64,000 nucleotides of DNA from JAGVXH01 sp041649045 (GTDB lineage Archaea > Nanobdellota > Nanobdellia > Pacearchaeales > GW2011-AR1), in contig JBAZNV010000002.1 in assembly GCA_041649045.1 (NCBI GenBank), forward strand, positions 1 through 64,000, in the 5' to 3' direction. A program made the translations under genes and the position numbers. Below the pieces are notes generated by a model, which saw nothing but the letters and a program-made list of their open reading frames with translations, made no database searches and was not told where the DNA came from. This document shows, one piece after another, positions 39,792 through 48,352 of this stretch; within the stretch, counting starts at the first letter, position 1; every line of letters begins with the position of its first letter.

Positions 39792-40184
39792 ATGGTTAAA
39801 TTTAGGAATTTTATAACGTCGTCCGGGAAAATTGTTTTCGGCGGAAAGTCGGCTGAAAATAATGAGGAGCTTATTAAGCAGGTCAAACCGAATGAAGTCG
39901 TTTTGCATACGGCAATGCCGGGAAGTCCGTTTGTTAATATTAAGGGAGAAGTGGCAAAAAAAGACATAAAAGACGCCGCGATTTTTTGTGCAAAATATTC
40001 TCAGGATTGGCGCGACAATAAAAAAGATGTTTTGGTTCACATTTTTAACGGAACAGATATTTTCAAGGACAAAAAAATGAAGATCGGAACTTTTGGCGTC
40101 AAAAAATTCAATACAGTTAAAGTTAAGAAGGAAGATATTTTGAAATTAGAGAGGGAGACGAAAGAAAATCATGAAACCTATTAA
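39792..40184 (+). CDS. Stand-alone NFACT-R domain protein (DUF814)
   Basis: A 130-residue protein that matches the NFACT-R (DUF814) domain found at the end of archaeal NEMF/Rqc2-like proteins: KFRNFITSSGKIVFGGKSAE, NNEELIKQVKPNEVVLHTAM, GSPFVNIKGEVAKKDIKDAA. In full-length NEMF/RqcH it binds tRNA or ribosomes during quality control of stalled ribosomes; here it stands alone. The next gene (YhbY) overlaps by 14 bases, and ribosomal genes follow, so a ribosome-related role is likely. Confidence 0.82.
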   Translation: MVKFRNFITSSGKIVFGGKSAENNEELIKQVKPNEVVLHTAMPGSPFVNIKGEVAKKDIKDAAIFCAKYSQDWRDNKKDVLVHIFNGTDIFKDKKMKIGTFGVKKFNTVKVKKEDILKLERETKENHETY

Positions 40185-40416
40185 AAGATTACAACTTGGG
40201 AAAAATGGGCTTAGCCACGAATTTATCGGGCAAGTCAGAAAAGTTTTTGAAGATGAACAAATTTTGAAAATTTCAATTTTGAAATCGGCATGTCGGAATA
40301 AAAAGGATGCAGAAAAAATCGGAGAAGATTTAGTGGATGCCTTGGGGAAAAATTATATTTACAGACTCGTAGGATATGTCTTGACGATAAATAAATTCAA
40401 GAGAGCAATAAGATAG
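40171..40416 (+). CDS. YhbY/CRS1-CRM-family RNA-binding protein
   Basis: An 81-residue protein with the YhbY fold: KRLQLGKNGLSHEFIGQVRK near the start (KxGxxG-like pattern), QILKISILKSACRNKKDAEK in the middle, and an end IYRLVGYVLTINKFKRA. YhbY proteins associate with pre-50S particles. It overlaps the NFACT-R gene by 14 bases. Its stop is TAG. The downstream small gene is on the opposite strand. Confidence 0.85.
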   Translation: MKPIKRLQLGKNGLSHEFIGQVRKVFEDEQILKISILKSACRNKKDAEKIGEDLVDALGKNYIYRLVGYVLTINKFKRAIR

Positions 40417-40800
40417 TTATTTTTGTTCAAGTAGAGCTATAAGACCCTCCGCTTCAGACCCTATCCTTTTTTTCGCATCTTCTGCATTAGCTCTTATTGA
40501 ATTTATAAATTCTTCTCTTTTAGGGGATTCAAGATATACAACCCCTGCTTTTTCCAAAGCCCCTCTAACTTGGCAAGCCCCTTCTATTTGTTTTTTACTA
40601 GAAGCACTATAAAAAATTGTAATTACGCCGTTACTATACTCTACTATTTTTTTGGTAGTATTATTATCTACTAAAAACCCACCCTCTATTAAAGTCAAAC
40701 CGCATTCATATACTAAATAATCAAGAACGGTCATTCTATTTCTTGACACAGGCCAAATATCTTTTCTTGCACTTTCACGCACATGACTTTCATTTCCCAT
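40417..40800 (-). CDS. Unrecognised small protein placed antisense in front of eS19
   Basis: A 127-residue ORF of unknown function. Features: MTVLDYLVYECGLTLIEGGF, then VEYSNGVITIFYSASSKKQI and a helical end (FINSIRANAEDAKKRIGSEA). No motif or membrane segment. It lies on the opposite strand between YhbY and eS19, which usually belong to one operon. A TATA-like ctatataaat stands 6-15 bases before its ATG. It resembles the orphan ORFs of the ribosomal operon in size and character only. Confidence 0.6.
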   Translation of the reverse strand: MGNESHVRESARKDIWPVSRNRMTVLDYLVYECGLTLIEGGFLVDNNTTKKIVEYSNGVITIFYSASSKKQIEGACQVRGALEKAGVVYLESPKREEFINSIRANAEDAKKRIGSEAEGLIALLEQK

Positions 40801-40964
40801 TAATTATTTATATAGTCAATCTTTTTAAACTTTTTGTTTGGTATTACTTTTTAATTACGACTAATTTTATTCGCAAGTTTTATAAACTCTCCATTTTACT
40901 TCATTTTAGGCAAAGTTCCCAATTTGGGTTAACGATTTACTTCCGAAAGGAAGCCTTGTAAAAT

Positions 40965-41483
40965 ATGGCAAAAACAATCTATTCAAAAGATCCTGAAAAA
41001 TTTATAGCAAATTTAGCTCAGAGCCTGAAAACAATGGAAGAATTCAACGCTCCCAAATGGTCTTTTTTTATAAAATCAGGAACATCAAGAGAAAGACCCC
41101 CTGTAAGTTCAGATTTTTGGCAAATTCGTGCCGCATCAATTTTAAGACAACTTTACATCAAAGGAGTTGTCGGTGTTGGAAAATTAAGAACAAAATACGG
41201 TTCGCGAAAAGATCGTGGCGGAATGCCTGCAGAATTCAGAAAATCTGGAGGCAAAATAATCAGGACAATTTTACAGCAAGCGGAGACTGCCGGGCTTGTA
41301 GAAAAAGTTAATAAATTCCAGCACGGAAGAAGACTTACAGAAAAAGGAAAAGCACTATTGGATTCTATAAACACAGAAGAAAAATCGAATATTAATTTTG
41401 AAGAAGTCAGAATTAAAAATTTGCACGAGTATGCAGAACAAGAACAGGAAACAGAAGAATCAGAATCGGAGGAAAGTGAATAA
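40965..41483 (+). CDS. rps19e: Small-subunit ribosomal protein eS19
   Basis: A 172-residue eS19. Core helices carry APKWSFFIKSGTSRERPPVS, RAASILRQLYIKGVVGVGKL, RTKYGSRKDRGGMPAEFRKS and GRRLTEKGKALLDSINTEEK, the expected motifs. The extra length is an acidic C-terminal tail (EQETEESESEESE). Its stop overlaps the eL39 start as TAATG. Confidence 0.94.
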   Translation: MAKTIYSKDPEKFIANLAQSLKTMEEFNAPKWSFFIKSGTSRERPPVSSDFWQIRAASILRQLYIKGVVGVGKLRTKYGSRKDRGGMPAEFRKSGGKIIRTILQQAETAGLVEKVNKFQHGRRLTEKGKALLDSINTEEKSNINFEEVRIKNLHEYAEQEQETEESESEESE

Positions 41484-41698
41484 TGGTAAGTCGAAAAGCA
41501 AAAATGAGAAGCAGTAGAAAAAGGCATCTCCAAAAAGCAAAATCGCAAACTAAATGGGCTCCTTTTTGGACAGTTTTAAAAAAATTCGGTAAGGGCAAAA
41601 GAGTTCATCCTTCGGCGATAACTCATGTAAAAAGAAATTGGAGAAGATCAAATTTAAAAATTAAACCAAGAACAACAAAGAAAAGTTACTTAGGATAA
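41483..41698 (+). CDS. rpl39e: Large-subunit ribosomal protein eL39
   Basis: A 71-residue eL39 (usual length about 50, so with an extended start and end). The diagnostic core is KAKSQTKWAPFWTVLKKFGK, then SAITHVKRNWRRSNLKIKPR. The archaeal order eS19-eL39-eL31 is kept, with TAATG and one-base junctions. It lines the peptide exit tunnel. Confidence 0.9.
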   Translation: MVSRKAKMRSSRKRHLQKAKSQTKWAPFWTVLKKFGKGKRVHPSAITHVKRNWRRSNLKIKPRTTKKSYLG

Positions 41699-41699
41699 A

Positions 41700-42386
41700 A
41701 TGGCTGAAGAAGAAAACAAAAACATTGAAGCAGAAAAAACAGAAACCGATGTTAAACCTGTTGGGGAAACTGAAGCAAAAAAGAAAGAATCCAAACCCGC
41801 CGTTGCAAAAGAAAAAAAGAAAACGAAAGAAGAAAAAATCGAACTCGAAAGAGAGTATATTATTCCATTAAAAAAACAAGTTCTAAAAGTTCCAAGATAC
41901 AGAAAAGCAAAAAAAGCAGTTCGAACGATAAAAGAATTTTTGGCAAGACACATGAAAGTTGAAGATAGAGACATTAAGAAAGTAAAAGTAGACATTTACT
42001 TAAATAATGAAGTTTGGTTTCGGGGCATAAGAAAGCCGGCAAACAAGATAAAAGTAAAAGCAATTAAAAAAGGCGGAATTGTTTACGCTGAACTTGCCGA
42101 ACCGCCCGAAGTTGTCAAATTTGCAATGGCTCGTGATAAGAAAAAGAAAGAAAGCGTGAAAGAAATAAAGGCCAAGGCTTCTTCAAAAGAAGATGTCCCG
42201 GTTGACAAAGAAGTTAAGGAAGAAGTCGCCGAACACAAAATAGATGAACAAGAAAAAGAAAAAGCAACTGTCGAAGCAGGTCTTGCAATGCAAAAAGAGC
42301 TCGCAAAAGAAATGAAACATACGGCAAAACCTGACACTCCAAGAAAAGAACAACTTGCAATTCACAAAAAAGCGACAAAGAAATAA
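41700..42386 (+). CDS. rpl31e: Large-subunit ribosomal protein eL31 with unusually long tails
   Basis: A 228-residue eL31. The family core is only about 90 residues (about 50-140): LEREYIIPLKKQVLKVPRYR, KKAVRTIKEFLARHMKVEDR, NEVWFRGIRKPANKIKVKAI. A 50-residue K/E-rich N-terminal part and an 85-residue charged C-terminal part are added, so the protein is more than twice the usual size. The strong low-complexity tails suggest unstructured extensions on the ribosome surface. eIF6, often next in archaea, is not found here. Confidence 0.88.
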   Translation: MAEEENKNIEAEKTETDVKPVGETEAKKKESKPAVAKEKKKTKEEKIELEREYIIPLKKQVLKVPRYRKAKKAVRTIKEFLARHMKVEDRDIKKVKVDIYLNNEVWFRGIRKPANKIKVKAIKKGGIVYAELAEPPEVVKFAMARDKKKKESVKEIKAKASSKEDVPVDKEVKEEVAEHKIDEQEKEKATVEAGLAMQKELAKEMKHTAKPDTPRKEQLAIHKKATKK

Positions 42387-42464
42387 GGTAATTTACTTTA
42401 TGGCAAATCTAATGATTTTCAATGCTGTCATTAACATTAAAAACCTCTATCTCTTTTTTGGCTT

Positions 42465-43313
42465 ATGACAACCATCAAAGACCTGATAAATTTTGGCGTG
42501 ATAAATATAGACAAACCCTCAGGACCGACATCTTTTTCGATTTCTGAATTTATTAAGCGACAACTAAAGCTTTCTAAAACCTCTCACATGGGGACGCTCG
42601 ACCCAAAAGTTACCGGAGTTTTGCCAATTACTCTCGGAAGAGCATGTAGGCTTGCGAGCTACTTAATTAGCAAAGAAAAAGCGTACACAGGAATTTTGCA
42701 CGCTCACAAACCTCAAAAAATCGAAGAACTACAAAAAATAATCGATGAAAAATTTATAGGAGAAATTAAACAAATTCCCCCACACAAATCGGCGGTTAAA
42801 CGAGAAGAAAGAAAAAGAAAAGTTTACAAATTTAAATTATTAGAAGCAACCGATGACGGGAAAAATTTTTTATTTGATTGCATAGTTGAAGGCGGGACCT
42901 ATATAAGAAAAATATGTTCCGATTTAGGAGAAATAATCGGCGGGGCTCATATGGGAGAGCTAAAAAGGACCCGTGCCGGGATATTCGACGAATCAAAAAT
43001 ATATAATATGTTTGAATTCGAAAAAGCAGCCGGTGAATTTAAAAATGAAGACGAAAAAAAACTTCGGGAAATAATTGTCCCAGCAGAAGAAGTTATAAAA
43101 AAGATTTTGCCATTTTTTGAAGTAAAAGAAGAAGCATTAAAATCTCTTTATACAGGGAAACCCATTTTGGCTAAAGACATTATCGGAACAAGTAAGTTGA
43201 TTCCAGGAGATTTTTTTGCAATTTTCCATGGAGATGTTTTTATTGGGATTTACAAAAAAACAGACGAAGAAATAATTTTTGGAAGAGCTCAGTTTATTAA
43301 AGATATTAAATGA
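42465..43313 (+). CDS. cbf5: tRNA/rRNA pseudouridine synthase, Cbf5/TruB family
   Basis: A 282-residue TruB/Cbf5-type enzyme: GVINIDKPSGPTSFSISEFI, catalytic SHMGTLDPKVTGVLPITLGR (Asp46 in the HxGTLDP motif), then KEKAYTGILHAHKP, GGTYIRKICSDLGEIIGGAH and a C-terminal PUA domain (about 200-278). Shorter than typical Cbf5 (about 330). Cbf5 works with H/ACA RNAs; a PUA and lack of the bacterial C-terminus support the archaeal type. A TATA-like cattaaaaacc lies about 25-30 bases before the ATG. Confidence 0.92.
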   Translation: MTTIKDLINFGVINIDKPSGPTSFSISEFIKRQLKLSKTSHMGTLDPKVTGVLPITLGRACRLASYLISKEKAYTGILHAHKPQKIEELQKIIDEKFIGEIKQIPPHKSAVKREERKRKVYKFKLLEATDDGKNFLFDCIVEGGTYIRKICSDLGEIIGGAHMGELKRTRAGIFDESKIYNMFEFEKAAGEFKNEDEKKLREIIVPAEEVIKKILPFFEVKEEALKSLYTGKPILAKDIIGTSKLIPGDFFAIFHGDVFIGIYKKTDEEIIFGRAQFIKDIK

Positions 43314-43402
43314 CTTCAATCGTTATTTAAAATATTGTGGATCAATACAAATTACACCTTCATCTCACAAATCCTTAAATAATTGACTTGTTTTTCTTCG
43401 AT

Positions 43403-45445
43403 ATGGCGAAAGAGGAAGAATCATCAGGGATGGAAAAAACTATTAATCAGGACGATTTTTTAAATGAAGCGAAAGCTTTTTTCGAAACAAATAGGAAAGA
43501 AGTTGGTAAAGTTGCAAAGACAGGAGGCAAAGTTGTTAATGTTAGTTTTGATGATTTCTCTGAATTTTCCCAAGGGTTGGGAGAACAACTAATCGAAAGA
43601 CCGGAAGAAACCATCCAACTACTTGAAGTAGCGCTGGAAGAACTCGAATGGGCGCCAAAAAATGCAAGAGTTAGATTTATGGGCATTTCCCCGGATCAGG
43701 AAATTTTAATCAGGAACATAAGGGCAAAACACCTTGGAAAAATGATTGGGATTGAGGGCATTGTAAGAAAAGCTTCCGAAGTTCGTCCTCAAGTAACAAA
43801 CGCAAGATTTGAGTGCCCCTCATGTGGAACAATTATTTCTGTATTACAAATTGATAAAAAATTTAAGGAACCCTCTAGATGTTCCTGCGGTAGACGTGGC
43901 GGTTTTAAAGAAATTTCAAAAGAAATGGTCGATGCTCAAGTTTTAACAATAGAAGAATCACCCGAAAATTTGACAGGCGGAGAACAGCCAAAGAGAATGA
44001 CTATTTTTCTTAAAGAAGATTTGGTTGATCCACGAATGGAAATGCGAACAACCCCTGGCAGTAGAGTAAAAATTATTGGCGTCTTAAAAGAGATCGCACT
44101 TACTTCGTCTTCAGGAGCAGTCCTTACAAGGTTTGATTTGGCAGTCGAAGCAAATAACACAATTCCAATGGAAGAAAGTTTTGAAGATATTGATATTACC
44201 GAGGAAGATGAAAGAGTTATCAAAGAACTTGCTGCAGATCCCGATTTGATGACAAAGATGGTCAGGAGCATCGCTCCTTCAATTTGGGGACATAGCGACG
44301 TAAAAAAAGCCTTGGCTCTTCAATTGTTCGGCGGTGTTGCAAAAAAAAGAAGCGATGAAACAAAAATGAGAGGAGATATCCACATTCTTCTCGTTGGTGA
44401 TCCAGGTGTGGCAAAATCGGTCATGTTAAGTTTTATAGCGGGTGTAGCGCCAAAGGCAAGATATATTTCTGGGAAATCGGCAACTGGGGCTGGTATAACG
44501 GCAACTGTTGTAAAAGATGAAATCTTGAAAGGCTGGAGTCTTGAAGCGGGAGCAATGGTTTTGGCGAACAAAGGAATAGTTTGTATAGACGAATTTGATA
44601 AAATGGATGATGAAGACAGGAGCACGATGCATGAAGCCATGGAACAGCAAACCGTCACGATATCTAAAGCTACAGTCCAGGCAACACTTAGAGCGCAAAC
44701 CTCTGTTCTTGCTGCGGCTAATCCCAAGTTCGGAAGATTTGACCCAACGCAATCAATTCCAAAACAAGTAAATCTCGCGCCAAGTTTGATCTCTCGTTTT
44801 GATGCGATATTTATAATGCGGGATGTCCCAAGCAGGGAACGGGATGAATCAATCGCCGCTCACGTGCTAAGAGAGCACAAACAAACCGTAACCCACGATA
44901 TTATAGAGAAAGAAATTTTGAAAAAATATATTTCCTACTCAAAACAAAAATACAGTCCGGCTTTGACAGATGAAGCCATAGAAGAAATGAAATATTTTTA
45001 TGTGACACTTAGAAATCAGCCTACAGTCGGCGGGGTAATAAGCAAACCAATTCCTATCGGCGCACGACAACTCGAAGCACTTGTTCGTCTGGCAGAAGCA
45101 CATGCCCGAATGCGTTTAAGCAAAGAAGTCCAAAAAGTAGATGCCAAAGCAGCCATTGATCTTGTAAGAAGTTATTTGTTGCAGGTCGGATACGACGAGG
45201 AAACAAAAACTTTTGATATCGATAAAATCAGTGGGAATTCAGCATCTCAACGAGGGAAAATTTCTATTGTAAGGGAAGCTATCGAGACCCTTGAAAAAAG
45301 GTTGGGGAAACTGATTCCTTTTGAAGAACTCGAAAAAGAACTTAGAGATAAAATGAAAGTCGAAGAAATTGATGAAGCAGTAGGAAAACTTTTGAAAGCG
45401 GGCGATCTCTTCAGGCCCAAAAAAGGTTATATCCAGAGGATGTAA
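43403..45445 (+). CDS. mcm: Replicative minichromosome maintenance helicase MCM
   Basis: A 680-residue MCM. N-terminal domain with zinc finger (CPSCGTIISVLQ then CSCG, about 140-167), AAA+ core with Walker A LLVGDPGVAKSV (about 330-341), Walker B GIVCIDEFDKMDDED (about 391), sensor LAAANPKFGRFD and arginine finger SRFD (about 463), and a C-terminal winged helix (about 610-680). Length is normal. The ATG at 43403 is chosen over 43388 because it follows a TATA box (tccttaaataa) by about 30 bases and matches archaeal N-termini. Confidence 0.96.
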   Translation: MAKEEESSGMEKTINQDDFLNEAKAFFETNRKEVGKVAKTGGKVVNVSFDDFSEFSQGLGEQLIERPEETIQLLEVALEELEWAPKNARVRFMGISPDQEILIRNIRAKHLGKMIGIEGIVRKASEVRPQVTNARFECPSCGTIISVLQIDKKFKEPSRCSCGRRGGFKEISKEMVDAQVLTIEESPENLTGGEQPKRMTIFLKEDLVDPRMEMRTTPGSRVKIIGVLKEIALTSSSGAVLTRFDLAVEANNTIPMEESFEDIDITEEDERVIKELAADPDLMTKMVRSIAPSIWGHSDVKKALALQLFGGVAKKRSDETKMRGDIHILLVGDPGVAKSVMLSFIAGVAPKARYISGKSATGAGITATVVKDEILKGWSLEAGAMVLANKGIVCIDEFDKMDDEDRSTMHEAMEQQTVTISKATVQATLRAQTSVLAAANPKFGRFDPTQSIPKQVNLAPSLISRFDAIFIMRDVPSRERDESIAAHVLREHKQTVTHDIIEKEILKKYISYSKQKYSPALTDEAIEEMKYFYVTLRNQPTVGGVISKPIPIGARQLEALVRLAEAHARMRLSKEVQKVDAKAAIDLVRSYLLQVGYDEETKTFDIDKISGNSASQRGKISIVREAIETLEKRLGKLIPFEELEKELRDKMKVEEIDEAVGKLLKAGDLFRPKKGYIQRM

Positions 45446-45493
45446 TTATTCCACCCCAATAATCCTTAAAAACCCCGGTCCATTTTTCATTAA

Positions 45494-46111
45494 ATGGAAC
45501 TTGCAGAGCAAAGAAAGAGGAATATAGCTTATAGAATTAGAATTGGCGACATTTTGAAAGGCAAGCCAATGATAGACGAAGGGAAATTTTTATATCTCGA
45601 ACTCGGAGACAAAAAAATCGTCAGAGTTAATATATTTGCAAATTGCGTTGATAAATTTATCCAGGAAGGCGAAAAAAAATACGGTTCCCTGACGGTAGAT
45701 GACGCTTCTGGGCAAATAAGAATAAAGTCGTTTGGCGAGGACATAGAAATATTAAAACAAATTTTGCAAGGAGATACATTGCAAATTATCGGGAACGTCA
45801 GAGAATGGAACAACGAACTTTATCTTATTCCTGAGATAATAAAAAAAGTTGATCCAAGATGGCTGCTCGTCAGAAAACTCGAAATTCAAAATCTTAGAAA
45901 AGACATTCCCCTGACAAAAGATTCTCCTGTGAAAGATCAGATTTTGGAAAAAATAAAAAAAGCAGAGGTCGATGGAGGTATAGATGTGGATACCATAATT
46001 ATGGATGTCGAAGCAAATCCCGTAGCAATAAACGGAGAAATCAAAAAACTTTTGGAAGAAGGCCAAATTTACGAACCAAGGCCCGGAAGGTTGCGATATT
46101 TAGGAGGATAA
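45494..46111 (+). CDS. Archaeal RPA-like single-stranded DNA-binding protein (OB fold plus winged helix)
   Basis: A 205-residue protein. An OB fold spans about 12-115 (IRIGDILKGKPMIDEGKFLY; GSLTVDDASGQIRIKSFGED; LQGDTLQIIGNVREWNNELY), with a winged-helix-like end (about 150-205, EIKKLLEEGQIYEPRPGRLR). That is the layout of archaeal RPA32/RPA2-type subunits. Placed between MCM and PCNA, it most likely covers single-stranded DNA at the fork. Promoter element aatccttaaaaa precedes the ATG by about 20 bases. Confidence 0.82.
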   Translation: MELAEQRKRNIAYRIRIGDILKGKPMIDEGKFLYLELGDKKIVRVNIFANCVDKFIQEGEKKYGSLTVDDASGQIRIKSFGEDIEILKQILQGDTLQIIGNVREWNNELYLIPEIIKKVDPRWLLVRKLEIQNLRKDIPLTKDSPVKDQILEKIKKAEVDGGIDVDTIIMDVEANPVAINGEIKKLLEEGQIYEPRPGRLRYLGG

Positions 46112-46237
46112 ATAAATACCATTCTTCTATAAACGAAATTCAAGACACAATACTGACTGACGGCGGATAAAATAAGCATATAAGTAATATATCTCCGCCA
46201 CAATAATCCTTATAAATCTCTTTAATTTTTTTATGAC

Positions 46238-46960
46238 ATGATACTAAAACTCGATAATCCAAAATTGCTTTCTGATGCAATCTCAATAATTTCTGAAATC
46301 GTGACGGAAGTTCGGATTAAAATTCTTGAAGACGGCATGAGTATTGTTGCCGTTGACCCCGCTAATATTGCGCTCGTAATTTACAAATTGCCAAAAGAAA
46401 GTTTTTCAGAATATTCTTCAGGCAACGAAGTTTGGGGGGTAAATCTCGAAGACCTGAAAAAAATACTCAAGAGAGCATCGTTGTCTTCAAGCGTAGTTTT
46501 GGAACAGGAAGAAAACCGACTTAAAATTTCAATCTTTGACAAAGTAAAAAGAATTTTTACACTATCTTTGATAAATATTGAGAGCGAGGATAAAGATATC
46601 CCAGAACTTTCTTTCTCTGCCAAAGTCGAATTAAATTCAGTCAGCTTCTCACAGGCGATTGAAGACGCCCAGGTCGTAGCCGACTCTTGCATTCTTACAA
46701 CAGAAGAAAAATCTTTTACAATTGAAGGGAAAGGAAGTTTGAATTCCGCACGGTCAGAATTTTCAGACATCGAAGCTGAAATTTCAGGCACATCAAGATC
46801 AAAATATTCTTTAGAATATATGATGAAATTCATAAAAGCCGCCAAAACATCTGACACAGTTGTTGTAAATTTTTCAAGCGATTACCCCCTAAGATTAGAT
46901 TTCCCAGGAGAAAAAATGGGAATGGGTTTTATTCTGGCCCCAAGAGTCGAAAATGATTAA
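46238..46960 (+). CDS. pcn: DNA polymerase sliding clamp PCNA
   Basis: A 240-residue PCNA with the two-domain clamp layout: first domain MILKLDNPKLLSDAISIISE to about 120; the interdomain linker has DIPELSFSAKVELNSVSFSQ; the second ends with VNFSSDYPLRLDFPGEKMGM, GFILAPRVEND. The strand with RLDFP and the C-terminal GFILAPR are family marks. Promoter box aatccttataaatc lies about 30 bases before the ATG. Confidence 0.95.
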   Translation: MILKLDNPKLLSDAISIISEIVTEVRIKILEDGMSIVAVDPANIALVIYKLPKESFSEYSSGNEVWGVNLEDLKKILKRASLSSSVVLEQEENRLKISIFDKVKRIFTLSLINIESEDKDIPELSFSAKVELNSVSFSQAIEDAQVVADSCILTTEEKSFTIEGKGSLNSARSEFSDIEAEISGTSRSKYSLEYMMKFIKAAKTSDTVVVNFSSDYPLRLDFPGEKMGMGFILAPRVEND

Positions 46961-47035
46961 ACTCCTCAAAAATTCTTTCATGTTGTAAGTTATTGTACAG
47001 CTTTCATTTTAAAAAGATAGTTTCATAATTGTTAC

Positions 47036-47545
47036 ATGGAAAACGAAAGATCATGGAGTATTTTTGCGATCATAGGTTTTATTCTAAGCTTTTTTGGCAT
47101 TTTTGCAATTTTGGGAATTATATTTTCGTCAATTGGAATTTCTGAAACATCCGACCGTAAAAGAAGAGGACGAGGTCTGGCAATAGCAGGATTAATCATA
47201 GGAATCATAGTTTTTATTTTTTCAATTATAACGGTCATCGGCATTCTCGTTGCCATCCCAATTTCTGGACTTTTAAACCCTGGTACAATTGACGAGTCAA
47301 ATATAAACGGTCGTGCAAAAATCACGGTATCAGGAATAAATTTCAATACAGATATAAACGAAAACAGGACAATTATCTTGGAAATTAATGGTATCGCGAA
47401 CGAAATTCGAGTAAGTAAAAATACGAATCTCTATTCAACTAAAATCAATGGAGTATCTAATCAGTTATTTTTATGTGAAGGAATCCACAATATTGAACCG
47501 GAAAAATCCGGCGTCGATAACCGAGTTATTTTTAATCAGTGCTAA
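47036..47545 (+). CDS. DUF4190-like membrane protein with a beta-rich DUF3060-like end
   Basis: A 169-residue protein: two membrane helices (about 7-27 and 44-68; SIFAIIGFILSFFGIFAILG, GLAIAGLIIGIIVFIFSIIT) separated by a basic loop, as in DUF4190 domains, and then about 85 outer residues with short repeats (INGIANEIRVSKNTNLYS, ING-V-S-NQLFLCEG) like DUF3060. Surface role unknown. Convergent with the small Cys protein that follows. Confidence 0.65.
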   Translation: MENERSWSIFAIIGFILSFFGIFAILGIIFSSIGISETSDRKRRGRGLAIAGLIIGIIVFIFSIITVIGILVAIPISGLLNPGTIDESNINGRAKITVSGINFNTDINENRTIILEINGIANEIRVSKNTNLYSTKINGVSNQLFLCEGIHNIEPEKSGVDNRVIFNQC

Positions 47546-47547
47546 CC

Positions 47548-47907
47548 CTATTTTGGGCATTCTCCTTCCGACCAATAAGAAACAATCTCGTCATGACAAG
47601 CCACACATGAATTGTCATATGTTTGAGCGCAGGGATATTTTACGCATAAAATATCTTGTTTAAACCAACCGCAAACCGGACGATATTCCATCACGCAAAA
47701 TTCATCCACCCTTTGTTCATCAGTACAATAATTTTTTTCATCCCAACTTCGGATACATTCGCCCGCTTCTTCATCCCAATAATAATCTGCTGCAATAAAA
47801 CATCCATATTTATCGGTCCCGTCTACTAAATTATTGCCCAAAGCAATGAAAAACAATATCATTAAAATCACACTAATTATCAATGCGATCAAATACTTCA
47901 CTTTCAT
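47548..47907 (-). CDS. Secreted eight-Cys (Kazal/DUF333-like) protein
   Basis: A 119-residue protein: signal/anchor (KVKYLIALIISVILMILFFI) and an ectodomain of about 85 residues with ten Cys, including GCFIAADYYWDEEAGECIRS, then VCGWFKQDILCVKYPCAQTY and DNSCVACHDEIVSYWSEGEC. The pattern PVCG...C...C...C resembles Kazal-type or archaeal 'eight-cysteine' domains seen in DPANN surface proteins. Could inhibit proteases or just be a disulfide-stable surface module. Confidence 0.7.
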   Translation of the reverse strand: MKVKYLIALIISVILMILFFIALGNNLVDGTDKYGCFIAADYYWDEEAGECIRSWDEKNYCTDEQRVDEFCVMEYRPVCGWFKQDILCVKYPCAQTYDNSCVACHDEIVSYWSEGECPK

Positions 47908-47936
47908 TTTAAAATAAATCAATTATATTATTTAAA

Positions 47937-48110
47937 TTATTCTAAATATTTTACCTCAAAAGGAACTTTCGTGACCATTACCCAATCTTCATACCTAATT
48001 AATTTAGGCTGTTCATCTATAAGGTCTGGATGAGGGATAGAATAACAGGACGATAATCCGACTGTCCCAATGCTTAAAATCATTCCAAATAAAATTTTTT
48101 CAAGCCTCAT
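47937..48110 (-). CDS. Tiny lipoprotein
   Basis: A 57-residue protein with a lipobox-like signal: MRLEKILFGMILSIGTVGLS then SC (Cys22), followed by YSIPHPDLIDEQPKLIRYED. It ends WVMVTKVPFEVKYLE. A Cys after a short hydrophobic segment is typical of archaeal lipoproteins. It sits directly upstream of the secreted eight-Cys gene (29 bases), in the same direction, so they are probably co-transcribed. Confidence 0.65.
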   Translation of the reverse strand: MRLEKILFGMILSIGTVGLSSCYSIPHPDLIDEQPKLIRYEDWVMVTKVPFEVKYLE

Positions 48111-48208
48111 GATAATTACGATGGCAATATTTTTTTTAAATATTTATATATTCAAAACATTTAAATAATAATATTACTAAATATGATAAAATATTACGGA
48201 GTAATACT

Positions 48209-48352
48209 ATTGCAAAAGAAAGAATTTCAGCGACCGTTGAAAGAGATACGGTAAAAAAAATAAACGAAATTTTAAAAAGAGGGAATTTCAGGAACAAGTC
48301 TCACGTAATCGAAAAAGCGATAAATATGTTATGGGAGGGCAAAAATGAATAA
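48209..48352 (+). CDS. Ribbon-helix-helix protein with a probable ATT start
   Basis: A 47-residue ribbon-helix-helix (CopG/NikR-type) sequence: (M)AKERISATVERDTVKKINEI, then LKRGNFRNKSHVIEKAINML. The family normally begins with M-A-K/x, and the codon in that place is ATT (48209), with a GGAG element eight bases upstream; no ATG or GTG exists in frame. It overlaps the next ATG (48345) by eight bases. A TATA-like tttatatattc lies at about 48141. It is likely the local regulator of the surface gene cluster that follows. Confidence 0.65.
   Translation: MAKERISATVERDTVKKINEILKRGNFRNKSHVIEKAINMLWEGKNE

Noticed and set aside
48184..48255. ATG-initiated reading frame overlapping the RHH gene start
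   Set aside because: It gives a short unrelated peptide in another frame; the RHH-like frame has clear family features and overlaps the next gene.
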